DNA of 11,023 bases from Caldifarciminota bacterium (GCA_015486655.1 WFRF01000028.1:1-11023), one strand, 5' to 3'. Counted from the stretch's first letter, positions 1 through 7,669 are shown. A program made the numbers and translations. Notes: generated by a model from the sequence alone, not told the origin.

Positions 1-1500
1 AACGGCACCGTTACAATTAAGGGTGTTCGTACGGATACGGCACAGGGGAGTTATACGATTTACACAAAAACAGGGGCGGATTCCGCTTCAGCCGAATATG
101 TAACTCCAAATCCCGTTATAGTCATTAAAACAGCGGCAGGAATGGGAAAGGCAATCGTAAATCCTTATTTTCTAAAAAGCGGTATAAACGATTTCAAAAT
201 AGCTTTGGTTCCCACAATGGATACTTCACTTTTCAATATTAATTACGTGGAGTTAACCGTTCCTTCCGGTCTTATGTGGAACGGCACGCCTGAAATAACC
301 GTTTCAAAGGGTGATTATTCCGTAGAGGGAGACGGCAGCGATTCTCTCCCCTATATAATAAAATGGAATAATGCCGATGTGACGGATACATCATTTATCA
401 GATTTTCAAATGTTGATGTGGACACAAATGTAACATCAATTCTATTTAACATAAAAACAGGTTCGGATTCAAACAATGCGGCGCTGTGCAGCTCCCAAAA
501 TACGGTTCACGTTGACAATGCATTGTTTGACAGCCTTATAACAATAGGAGAAGCACAAAAACCGGGATCTGACGGTTTTACCTCATCTATGGTAAATCAA
601 ACGGTAAAGGTCAGAGGTTTTATAACGGGACCATCCGAATATTTTAATCCCACAACCACTTCAACCAGTTTCTACATTCAGGACTCGACGGCGGGGATAG
701 ATGTCTATTCGCCCAATGAGGCTGCATCGCTCTCGTATACTCTGGGGAAGGAAATAATAGTTACGGGAACTATTACGGAATATAACGGACTTACCGAATT
801 AAAATACGATGACAGCACAAAAATTACCGTTATCAGCGATTCCGGAGCAATACTGCAACCGGAGGAATTGCCTCTTTCAGCAGGATTAAATGAATCAAGA
901 GAAGGAATGCTGCTCAGGGTCAGTAAAGGAATCGTTGCTACCACACCATACCAATCGGGTCCGGGTTATAACATGCAGATATGGAACGGCCAGGCACTCA
1001 TAGATGTTCGTGTAAATGATCCCACAGGTATTCCCGAATATGACTTATTTAAAAATCTGAAAAAGGGCGATTACATTTCCATTGCCGGGATTGAAGGACA
1101 GTATGACAAAACCTCACCATATACATCCGGGTATCAATTAATGCCGAGATTTATTGAAGATCTGTCTTTATACACTCCCACCGATACAACCACGGCAATG
1201 ACATTAAATCTTTATCCTAATCCTTTTAGACCGGATAATGGAGAGATGTTGAATATCAATGTTACCGGTCCGCAGAATGCAAAATACGATTTAAAACTTT
1301 ACGATTTAAAGGGCAGATTGATAAAAACGTTCGCCAGTAATATGTCTTCCGGTAATACCGTATATTGGTGGAACGGCAGGGATGAACACGATTCATACTT
1401 GAACATCGGCGCTTATATACTCGTTTATACTCTGAAACTACCTGACGGTTCAAGAAAAAGAATAAATAAAGCGGTAATAATCGGAACACAATTAAATTAA
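1..1500 (+). CDS. Secreted/surface protein with OB-fold region and FlgD-Ig-like C-terminal sorting domain (5' partial)
   Basis: The reading frame is open from the first base, so this is the last 499 residues of a longer protein; the ATG at 142 is internal, with no ribosome binding site. The fragment starts with beta-rich Ig-like repeats (about bases 1-530). A region at about 580-1180 follows, with the pattern VKVRGFITG...SFYIQDSTAGIDVY...G.EIIVTGTI, which resembles the OB-fold domains attached to extracellular nucleases and lamin-tail proteins (YhcR/DUF5689-like). From about 1207 come LYPNPFRP, LYDLKGRLIKTF, WWNGRDE and IGAYILVYTL, the signature of a FlgD-Ig-like tail that acts as a type IX-style secretion signal in the FCB group. 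The protein is therefore probably exported and held at the cell surface. No catalytic domain is visible in the part present, so nuclease activity would be speculation. It is the first visible gene of the operon; the next start is 12 bases after its stop. Confidence 0.8.
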   Translation, partial: NGTVTIKGVRTDTAQGSYTIYTKTGADSASAEYVTPNPVIVIKTAAGMGKAIVNPYFLKSGINDFKIALVPTMDTSLFNINYVELTVPSGLMWNGTPEITVSKGDYSVEGDGSDSLPYIIKWNNADVTDTSFIRFSNVDVDTNVTSILFNIKTGSDSNNAALCSSQNTVHVDNALFDSLITIGEAQKPGSDGFTSSMVNQTVKVRGFITGPSEYFNPTTTSTSFYIQDSTAGIDVYSPNEAASLSYTLGKEIIVTGTITEYNGLTELKYDDSTKITVISDSGAILQPEELPLSAGLNESREGMLLRVSKGIVATTPYQSGPGYNMQIWNGQALIDVRVNDPTGIPEYDLFKNLKKGDYISIAGIEGQYDKTSPYTSGYQLMPRFIEDLSLYTPTDTTTAMTLNLYPNPFRPDNGEMLNINVTGPQNAKYDLKLYDLKGRLIKTFASNMSSGNTVYWWNGRDEHDSYLNIGAYILVYTLKLPDGSRKRINKAVIIGTQLN

Positions 1501-1512
1501 GGCAGGTGAGTA

Positions 1513-2364
1513 ATGAAACGGATAATATATTTAATATTAATGTTAATTCCTCTGACATCATACGGGGCATTTGAAGGCTTCTATATCGGAGTCAGAGGTG
1601 ATGGTATGGCAAATGTTACAGTTGCATTAAACGGTGATATTACATCGTCACTTATGAATCCCGCATCGTTTGCTCCGAAAGGCAACAACAGTATAAACCT
1701 GGGATATAACAAACTCTACATGATGTATAATCATCTGTACATGTCTTACGGTAAGCATGTATCCTTCGGGAATATAGGTTTACTGTACATAGAGAGAGAT
1801 ATAACCGGAGATTACACCGATTCGCTGAACACCTTACTTTCATCGGGAGTTTTGGAGAGTGAAAAAGGAATAGTATTTACCCATAACTTCCCACTGAATG
1901 ACTATATCAGGGCAGGCTACAATCTTAAACTGTACAATTTGTCAATGCAAAAATACGGGAATGCAAGTGCCATTTCACTGGATGCCGGAATAGTGGGTAA
2001 TCTGTTTTCAACATTCAGAATAGGAGCCGCAATCCACAATGTAAACAGACCTATTTTCGGCAAAGTTATTGCCTATTATGTCCCGACGAATCTCATAGTT
2101 GCCTTTTCCTATGAACCTTATAACGGTTTGATAACATCTCTCCAGTTTGAAAAAGAAGAGGGATATGACACGAGAACGGAACTCGGTATTGAATATAAAG
2201 TAATTGATCCATACTTAACGGTTAGATTCGGGGTTGCAAATAATCCGATGAAATACAGCGCCGGAGTTTCAGTTAATGTGGGTAAATTCAATATTGAGTA
2301 TGCATATTCCAGTCAGAGGGAAATTAATGACTCACATGAGGTCGGGATCTCGGTAAATTTTTAA
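1513..2364 (+). CDS. PorV/PorQ-like outer-membrane beta-barrel protein
   Basis: A 283-aa protein with a signal peptide (MKRIIYLILMLIPLTSYG, cleavage near residue 18-19). After it comes the segment at residues 26-54 (GVRGDGMANVTVALNGD, then MNPASFA), which matches the PorV/PorQ family opening G.R..GMG.A.VAL..D..A...NPA. The rest alternates polar and hydrophobic residues as barrel strands do, and the last residue is Phe (VGISVNF), a usual outer-membrane barrel ending. PorV in Bacteroidota is the type IX shuttle that receives cargo carrying C-terminal sorting domains, and the preceding gene encodes such a cargo; a cargo/partner relation is inferred from this. The match is to the wider PorV/PorQ family and does not separate true PorV from PorQ or paralogues. 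At 283 aa it is near the short end of what I would expect for the family. The start is set by AGGTG at 1504-1508. Confidence 0.75.
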   Translation: MKRIIYLILMLIPLTSYGAFEGFYIGVRGDGMANVTVALNGDITSSLMNPASFAPKGNNSINLGYNKLYMMYNHLYMSYGKHVSFGNIGLLYIERDITGDYTDSLNTLLSSGVLESEKGIVFTHNFPLNDYIRAGYNLKLYNLSMQKYGNASAISLDAGIVGNLFSTFRIGAAIHNVNRPIFGKVIAYYVPTNLIVAFSYEPYNGLITSLQFEKEEGYDTRTELGIEYKVIDPYLTVRFGVANNPMKYSAGVSVNVGKFNIEYAYSSQREINDSHEVGISVNF

Positions 2365-2375
2365 GGTGGTAGATT

Positions 2376-4811
2376 ATGAAAAAAAATATACACTATCTCC
2401 TTATTCTCATTTTACTTTTCCCGGTTTTAGCCTTTGCCGGCAATAAAACGGATATAAACGAAATATCTTACGAAAAATTGAACAATCTTGTCAACAGCCG
2501 TTCCGTTGCTCGGAGAATTGTTGAATACAGGGATAACCACGGTTATTTCGAGAGCATTTACGAGCTATGGAAAATTAAAGGAATGACTAAATCCATTTTT
2601 CTCACACTTAGAGACAGTTTGACGCTTATTCCGCCTAAACAAATATCAAGAAGAGAACAAAAGATTGATTACTTAAAAACAAAACTTGCATCGGAGGACA
2701 GTCCTCGAGAGGGGGCTATTGATCTGTGGGAAAATCTTCTCATGTACCCAATGGACATTAACAAGGCTTCGTACAGAGAAATAGCAAACATTGACCGCGT
2801 GAGCCCCGTTGATGCTGCCGCCATTGTAAATCACAGAAAAAAATGGGGTACGTTCAGATATATATCAAACTTGAGACATGTTAAATATCTGACTCACTAC
2901 GGGTATATGAATCTCAGTGACTATATAAGAATAGGACACTCCGAACAATTGCCGAATTTTTACGGTTATTTAAGGACATCCGTCAGTACTCAAAGTCAAC
3001 TGAGTTATTTTGACAGTAATATCAATTCCGCAATAGCTTCACTTAACAGTTTGGCAAAAGATCTCGAACCTCCGCTACCCGGCTCCACAAATGTATACTC
3101 AGCACTCCAGAATGCCGGTTGGACAGATGCCGAAATCTTAAACCATAGGGACGATATTATTGCTATAACCAATGAATTGGACAGCATACATCTAAGACCG
3201 AATATGTCAGAGAGATTGAAATTCGGATATAAAAATAAGCTCAACGGAGGAGCTTCCTTTTTTAATAACAACGGACAAAGCAAACTATTAAAAGGATATT
3301 TGAGTTTTTCCAATCTACCCTTTATAAAGAAATTAATTCTCGGCAATTACAGAGTTACATTTAATAACGGACTGCTCTTGGATAATACTGATGAAGAGAG
3401 AAGCAGAATATTGCGGAGGACAGACGGAATTTTCGGTGATTTAACTTCAAACAAAGAATTTATGTTTAAAGGAGCCGCCGGTGAATTCAGCATTTGGGAC
3501 TTTGACATTACCGGCTTTTATTCAAAAGCAAACAGAGATGCCATCTTAAACAGAGATTCTTCCTTCAATTTTTTGATAAACTTACCGTATGATATCTCAA
3601 TCTTCGATAACAAAGTAAAAGAAACCACATACGGCGGTAAAATTGATATGGACTTCGGTAAAATACGATCTCTCCCCGCAGGAACCTTTTTGGGTGTCGA
3701 GGGTTTGAGTATTTCTTACGATAGATTATGGAAACCTGACCCCGGTGAACTTGATATCCCCGGTGACGTTAATTCCGTTACCGACCCGAACTATATCGAT
3801 TTACTGGCGGACAGTACTACTTCACTTAAATACATCGGCGGATATTTCAAAACTGTCATAAAAAATACAGCATACAATATAGAGTATGTCAAAAACAGCA
3901 AATCAGGATATGCACTAATAGGCAAATTTGACATTTACTTTGATAATTTCTATTTGAATGCCATTTACAGAGATTACGATGTAAACTATTTTAACCCGTA
4001 TTCCAGAAGTTTTATGGAACAGGACAGATTCGACGATGATATTTTTGAAAAAGATTATCGTCTCCTAAACCCTCTGTATGCATATCTTCAGGATTTCCCT
4101 TCACCTAAAGCCGAAAGAGGTATCTATTTGGGAACAAGATATAAATTTTCTCAAAGTTTTACCTTGACAAATCTCTATCTGGATTTATGGCAAAACAAAG
4201 CATACTCTCTTTACAATTATCGTGCACAGGGAGAACTTGAATACAGACCCATTTATCCCTTACATGTAAGATTGAAGGCGAAATACCAATCAAAATACCT
4301 TTACAAAGAAATTGAACCGACCCATTCCCGGACATTTGAATCTACATTCAGGATATTCGGAACATTTGCAAACAGGGACTATCTGAATTTTGAAATCAGA
4401 TACGGACAGGTACATTTAACGCCTAATCCCAAATACGGGAACAGGGCGCTTATAAACGGCGGGTACATTAACACTTCCTTTGAGCATCACTTTAGCCCGA
4501 ATTTTAGCTTACTCGGAGGGACTGCTGTATGGAAAACAAGCGGTATGAGTCAATGGATATTTGAAGATACCGGAATTGATTTTCTATACGGAAACGGATA
4601 CAAATTTTATGTTACATTTACCGATCTTCTCAGTAAAAATTTATACATCAGATTGAAATACAGGTACAAATCAACTGTTTATGAACACTCGGATATGGAA
4701 TTGTCAGATTATCCGCCTCATTTTGAAAACAGCGATCCGACTTCAGTAAGACCATTTAACGATTACCAAAATGATAATACAATTTATCTTGAATTAGATT
4801 TAAGATGGTAG
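2376..4811 (+). CDS. Outer-membrane beta-barrel protein with N-terminal ComEA-like helix-hairpin-helix segments
   Basis: An 811-aa protein. The signal peptide is residues 1-21 (ending VLAFA). Two helix-hairpin-helix segments follow: residues about 26-85 (TDINEISYEKLNNL, then IVEYRDNHGYFESIYELWKI) and about 126-186 (MDINKASYREIANI, then IVNHRKKWGTFRYISNLRHV). Both show the ComEA pattern, IN.A....L....GI....A..I...R...G.F....L. In ComEA these motifs bind double-stranded DNA without sequence specificity; here the conserved glycines of the hairpin are partly lost (NSRSVARR, DRVSPVDA), so binding is unproven. From about residue 195 to the end the protein is rich in aromatic alternating strands, includes GNYRVTFNNGLLLDN (like the G.YR..FGQGL seen in FCB homologues), and ends in a C-terminal Trp (YLELDLRW), as expected for a barrel. 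AAGGTGG at 2363-2369 sets the start. It lies 11 bases after the PorV-like gene and 8 bases before another barrel gene. Confidence 0.8.
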   Translation: MKKNIHYLLILILLFPVLAFAGNKTDINEISYEKLNNLVNSRSVARRIVEYRDNHGYFESIYELWKIKGMTKSIFLTLRDSLTLIPPKQISRREQKIDYLKTKLASEDSPREGAIDLWENLLMYPMDINKASYREIANIDRVSPVDAAAIVNHRKKWGTFRYISNLRHVKYLTHYGYMNLSDYIRIGHSEQLPNFYGYLRTSVSTQSQLSYFDSNINSAIASLNSLAKDLEPPLPGSTNVYSALQNAGWTDAEILNHRDDIIAITNELDSIHLRPNMSERLKFGYKNKLNGGASFFNNNGQSKLLKGYLSFSNLPFIKKLILGNYRVTFNNGLLLDNTDEERSRILRRTDGIFGDLTSNKEFMFKGAAGEFSIWDFDITGFYSKANRDAILNRDSSFNFLINLPYDISIFDNKVKETTYGGKIDMDFGKIRSLPAGTFLGVEGLSISYDRLWKPDPGELDIPGDVNSVTDPNYIDLLADSTTSLKYIGGYFKTVIKNTAYNIEYVKNSKSGYALIGKFDIYFDNFYLNAIYRDYDVNYFNPYSRSFMEQDRFDDDIFEKDYRLLNPLYAYLQDFPSPKAERGIYLGTRYKFSQSFTLTNLYLDLWQNKAYSLYNYRAQGELEYRPIYPLHVRLKAKYQSKYLYKEIEPTHSRTFESTFRIFGTFANRDYLNFEIRYGQVHLTPNPKYGNRALINGGYINTSFEHHFSPNFSLLGGTAVWKTSGMSQWIFEDTGIDFLYGNGYKFYVTFTDLLSKNLYIRLKYRYKSTVYEHSDMELSDYPPHFENSDPTSVRPFNDYQNDNTIYLELDLRW

Positions 4812-4815
4812 GAGG
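4810..4815 (+). promoter_or_regulatory. Ribosome binding site AGGAGG deciding the start at 4820
   Basis: AGGAGG lies four bases before ATG 4820 and overlaps the stop codon of the upstream HhH barrel gene (TAG 4809-4811). It favours the ATG at 4820 over the ATG at 4805. The same four-base spacing is seen before 1513 and 8679. Confidence 0.75.
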
Positions 4816-4819
4816 AAAT

Positions 4820-6028
4820 ATGAAAAGACTCATCATATTATTCACATTTTTATCACTTGTTTTTATGATAAATGCTTCCGGATATGATATCGAAGGTATT
4901 TACGGATACGGGAATTTTTCCAATATTAATATGGACACCTACAATAACTCGATGGTTTTGAACTCGGCATCGTTGATGAAGAGAAAAACAGGATTTAAGA
5001 TTTCCTTCAGTGCCGATATTTACTCAATAAACGAGAAGAGAACCGTTAAACTTTTCGATTCATATGATAATTATCTTGCCGATTATCCTATTTACGAATC
5101 CACGCACCCCTACTATGATGTGCAAAATGTGGAGATAGGTTACACGCAAAAATATTTCGGAGCAGGACTGTTTTATACGCCTTTCTCCGATAACAATTAT
5201 AACTATGATTATATAGAACATGATGATTATTACGTCAAAACCGGCGAGGTCAGAAGATATTCCCTCGATAATACAAACAGATTGGGGTTTGTTCTCGGGA
5301 TCACACCTCTTAGATGGTTATCAGTGACCGGTTCTTACCAAAACATACAGGGATATATCAACGATAAATACCAGCATCTCACAGTTGATCCTACAGTAGA
5401 TGATACCACAATCATCGACAGGAATACATATTCTGGGAATATGTGGAATGCAGGACTTCACCTAATTCCCAATTATTTTGTCGACATTTCCTTATTTGGA
5501 GAGTTCCCGGCAAACATAAGGATTGAAGATGACAACAGTAACAGCATTGATACATTTGTAACAACACATGTCAATATCGTGAAATATCCCTATGTACTGG
5601 GCGGTGAATTAAAATTCAGGCTTCCCAACAGATTGCCGGCAACATTAATAATCGATGGTAATTATACACTTTGGCATAACCTTCAAATTACAGACCATAC
5701 ACTGGGCGATTCCGTTTATTACGACAGCAGCCTAAACAATTCTCTCTACTTAAAGATGGTTGTAAAACATGAACTTTCCGCAAATCAATGCATTTCATTC
5801 GGCGCATCGATACAACAATCCTATTTGGTGGAAGATTTGATTGTTCCTTCATACATCTTCGGGTATACATATAAAACGAACACAGGTTTTAAACTGTCCG
5901 GAGTTATAAATTACAGTACCTATTCGGTATCGAACAGTGAACTTAATATAAATATGCCTTTTAGTACATCAATGTCATTCAATAACTTTTATTTTCGTAT
6001 AAAAGCTTCCAAGTGCTTTGGATTTTGA
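4820..6028 (+). CDS. Predicted outer-membrane beta-barrel protein of unknown family
   Basis: A 402-aa protein that I do not recognise by family. Residues 1-18 are a signal peptide (MKRLIILFTFLSLVFMINA). The mature part has many amphipathic strands rich in Tyr, Asn and Phe, for example VEIGYTQKYFGAGLFYTPF and LGFVLGITPLRWLSVTGSYQ, and it ends in Phe; this is the composition of an outer-membrane barrel of perhaps 14-16 strands. An in-frame ATG at 4805 exists but overlaps the previous stop and would add MVGGN before the signal peptide. The ATG at 4820 is preferred because AGGAGG at 4810-4815 sits just before it and the signal peptide then begins at residue 1. The stop TGA at 6026-6028 shares a base with the queH start. 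It could be a channel or an accessory to the HhH barrel upstream; nothing in the sequence decides. Confidence 0.75.
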   Translation: MKRLIILFTFLSLVFMINASGYDIEGIYGYGNFSNINMDTYNNSMVLNSASLMKRKTGFKISFSADIYSINEKRTVKLFDSYDNYLADYPIYESTHPYYDVQNVEIGYTQKYFGAGLFYTPFSDNNYNYDYIEHDDYYVKTGEVRRYSLDNTNRLGFVLGITPLRWLSVTGSYQNIQGYINDKYQHLTVDPTVDDTTIIDRNTYSGNMWNAGLHLIPNYFVDISLFGEFPANIRIEDDNSNSIDTFVTTHVNIVKYPYVLGGELKFRLPNRLPATLIIDGNYTLWHNLQITDHTLGDSVYYDSSLNNSLYLKMVVKHELSANQCISFGASIQQSYLVEDLIVPSYIFGYTYKTNTGFKLSGVINYSTYSVSNSELNINMPFSTSMSFNNFYFRIKASKCFGF

Positions 6029-6657
6029 TGGACGATAAATGCATTTTGCTCCATGTCTGTTGCGCTCCTGATGCAACTCACAGTTTAAAGGTATTGCAGG
6101 AAAAATACAATTTTGAAATATACATGTATTTTTATAATCCCAATATTCAGCCCCGTGAAGAATACAAAAAGCGTTATGATTCATTTTTAAAGCTCTCAAA
6201 ACAGTGGGATATCCCTTACATAGAGGCAGAATACAACCCTGAAGATTGGTTTAAAATTACTGAATTATATAAAGATGAGCCCGAGGGGGGGGCTCGCTGC
6301 TTCCTATGTTATAAAAATAATCTTTTTTACACCGCTAAAAAGGCAAAAGAACTCGGCATCAAGTATTTCTCAACAACTCTTACCATATCCCCCCATAAAA
6401 ACGCTGATATAATTAACAGTATCGGGGAAGAAGTTGCAAAGCTTTTCGGAATAACATATGTTCCCGAGAATTTCAAAAAAAACGACGGATTTAAAAAATC
6501 CATCGAGTATTCAAAGGAGTTGGGACTCTACAGACAGAATTACTGTGGTTGCATATACAGCAAAATGGAAATGGAAAGGAAAAGGAAGGTTTCATATGCC
6601 AATGTTTCAAATAACAGTCATACCGGTAACAGGGGAAAAGAATATAGGGGTCAGTGA
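6028..6657 (+). CDS. queH: Epoxyqueuosine reductase QueH
   Basis: A 209-aa cytoplasmic enzyme that reduces epoxyqueuosine to queuosine in the wobble base of tRNAs with GUN anticodons; it is the non-homologous replacement of the cobalamin-dependent QueG. The family cysteine set is complete: LLHVCCAPD (Cys11, Cys12), EPEGGARCFLC (Cys91, Cys94) and YCGCIYS (Cys173, Cys175). FYNPNIQP and TLTISPHKN are also typical. The start is taken at ATG 6028, which overlaps the preceding TGA by one base and suggests translational coupling; a GTG at 6013 would add five residues inside the previous gene and has no binding site. QueH proteins usually end soon after the CGC.YS motif. Here about 30 extra, poorly structured residues follow, encoded where the next gene already begins. 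No other queuosine genes are in the window. Confidence 0.93.
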   Translation: MDDKCILLHVCCAPDATHSLKVLQEKYNFEIYMYFYNPNIQPREEYKKRYDSFLKLSKQWDIPYIEAEYNPEDWFKITELYKDEPEGGARCFLCYKNNLFYTAKKAKELGIKYFSTTLTISPHKNADIINSIGEEVAKLFGITYVPENFKKNDGFKKSIEYSKELGLYRQNYCGCIYSKMEMERKRKVSYANVSNNSHTGNRGKEYRGQ

Positions 6658-6904
6658 ATATATTGCGGAAATAATAAAATATCTTAGAGACGAAGGTATC
6701 AAATACTCCCTTACACCTACAGCTACCGTTGTTAGTTGTGATAACATCAAGAACTGTTTTGATATTATGTATAAAATGCATAATCTGCTCTTTGAACGTC
6801 ATAATTTACCCCGCATTATAACCAATATAATGATTGATGACAGAAGGGATATAAAAGTCAGCCCGTCGGATAAAATCCGTGCCGTGGAAGATAAACTTAA
6901 ATAG
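6596..6904 (+). CDS. MTH1187/YqgV-type thiamine-binding protein (DUF77 family)
   Basis: A 102-aa protein, the normal size for this ferredoxin-like-fold family. Recognisable features are the N-terminal strand (FQITVIPV), a helix (VSEYIAEIIKYLRDEGIKYSL), TPTATV, and the C-terminal IDDRRD at residues 80-85 (family pattern kiDdR.D). Structures of family members bind thiamine or related pyrimidines, and they often accompany thiamine uptake or salvage genes; none is seen here. The usual acidic residue after the T.. motif (T.vEG) is replaced by TVVSCD, so ligand binding could differ. The start at 6596 has AGGAAGG at 6583-6589, six bases away. A longer frame from 6458 is open but would extend the protein through the middle of queH without family support. 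The gene overlaps the 3' end of queH by 62 bases. Confidence 0.85.
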   Translation: MPMFQITVIPVTGEKNIGVSEYIAEIIKYLRDEGIKYSLTPTATVVSCDNIKNCFDIMYKMHNLLFERHNLPRIITNIMIDDRRDIKVSPSDKIRAVEDKLK

Positions 6905-6909
6905 TACTT

Positions 6910-7599
6910 TTACAATTCCACATTAATCAGTTTAATACCCGAAAAACAGGTTTCAATTCTCTTTTCCGAATATATGCAAGGAAATTCTACAGAAGTTTTT
7001 CTCCCCTTAATATTTAAGACACCATTCAAAGAACCTGTACTATTTTTGGATTTTCTTGAATTGTTATACCCTATCAAAGCTCCCGCAACAGGAGCAATAA
7101 TGCCGAGCATTTCAATTACGGAGGGGTTTGGTACCTCTGAGGAATTCTTTAAATTTCCGTAGTACAGAGAATAAGAAACAACCTGTATACTTCCCCCGAT
7201 AACCAAGCTGTAAATTAAGGTGTTTAGAAAAACCCCTCTCTCACCAGTAAGGTTGCCAACGGCATAAACCCCAATGGAGCCACCTAAAATTGCACCTAAT
7301 GCCGCATTGATCAATTGAATATTGGGACCGGATTCAAAAAGAACGCTATTCGATTTGCCGCCGCTAAGACATGCAAAACCGAACCCCGTTAAAGAACCGA
7401 TCATTATACCGCCGGCAGTTTCAGCAACAATCTCGTTAAAATCATTTGTACTTTTATTGTAATAATTATACTCCTCATGATTAATATATTCACTACTAAT
7501 TTGTTTGCCGTTTAAAAATATTATATCTAAACAAAATACACATAAGAAAACAATCAGATACACCAAATATTTGCTTTTTTTGAAAAATTGATAAAACAT
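6910..7599 (-). CDS. Small glycine-rich multi-span membrane protein of unknown function
   Basis: A 229-aa protein I cannot assign. Residues 11-29 form a strongly hydrophobic N-terminal segment (signal anchor or signal peptide). Further apolar, glycine-rich segments follow at about 62-80 (AGGIMIGSLTGFGFACLSGG), 98-115 (NAALGAILGGSIGVYAVG), 123-146 and 161-178 (VIEMLGIIAPVAGALIGY), with several GxxxG-type packing motifs like those of glycine-zipper proteins. A soluble tail (residues 180-229) contains Cys208 and Cys219, which could form a disulfide. The overall pattern, with a late APVAGALIGYN before the tail, is reminiscent of unclassified membrane proteins common in FCB candidate phyla. The start is well supported: AAGGAGG at 7605-7611 and a consensus promoter directly upstream. 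It is convergent with the thiamine-binding gene, with only five bases between the stops, and is probably monocistronic. Confidence 0.7.
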   Translation of the reverse strand: MFYQFFKKSKYLVYLIVFLCVFCLDIIFLNGKQISSEYINHEEYNYYNKSTNDFNEIVAETAGGIMIGSLTGFGFACLSGGKSNSVLFESGPNIQLINAALGAILGGSIGVYAVGNLTGERGVFLNTLIYSLVIGGSIQVVSYSLYYGNLKNSSEVPNPSVIEMLGIIAPVAGALIGYNNSRKSKNSTGSLNGVLNIKGRKTSVEFPCIYSEKRIETCFSGIKLINVEL

Positions 7600-7620
7600 T
7601 TTCCCCTCCTTGTTTTCTTT

Positions 7621-7649
7621 ATTATATTACACCGAACGGCTTTTGTCAA
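7621..7649 (-). promoter_or_regulatory. Consensus sigma-70 promoter for the glycine-rich membrane protein
   Basis: On the minus strand TTGACA (7649-7644) and TATAAT (7626-7621) are separated by exactly 17 bases, matching both hexamers of the housekeeping promoter consensus perfectly. The expected transcription start near 7614 leaves a leader of only about 15 bases, just enough for the AAGGAGG binding site before ATG 7599. Confidence 0.8.
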
Positions 7650-7669
7650 ACTTCTCATTTCTAACAAAA

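Noticed and set aside
4805..4819. Upstream ATG for the fourth gene
   Set aside because: It overlaps the previous stop, would put MVGGN before the signal peptide, and would place AGGAGG inside the gene.
6458..6595. Longer N-terminus for the thiamine-binding protein
   Set aside because: It would run through the queH core in another frame, has no family similarity, and the 102-aa form from 6596 has the normal family length and a good binding site.
6884..6921. GTGGAA / TTCCAC inverted repeat at the convergent stops as a terminator
   Set aside because: Only six pairs around a 26-base loop and no T-run on either strand; it is probably chance.
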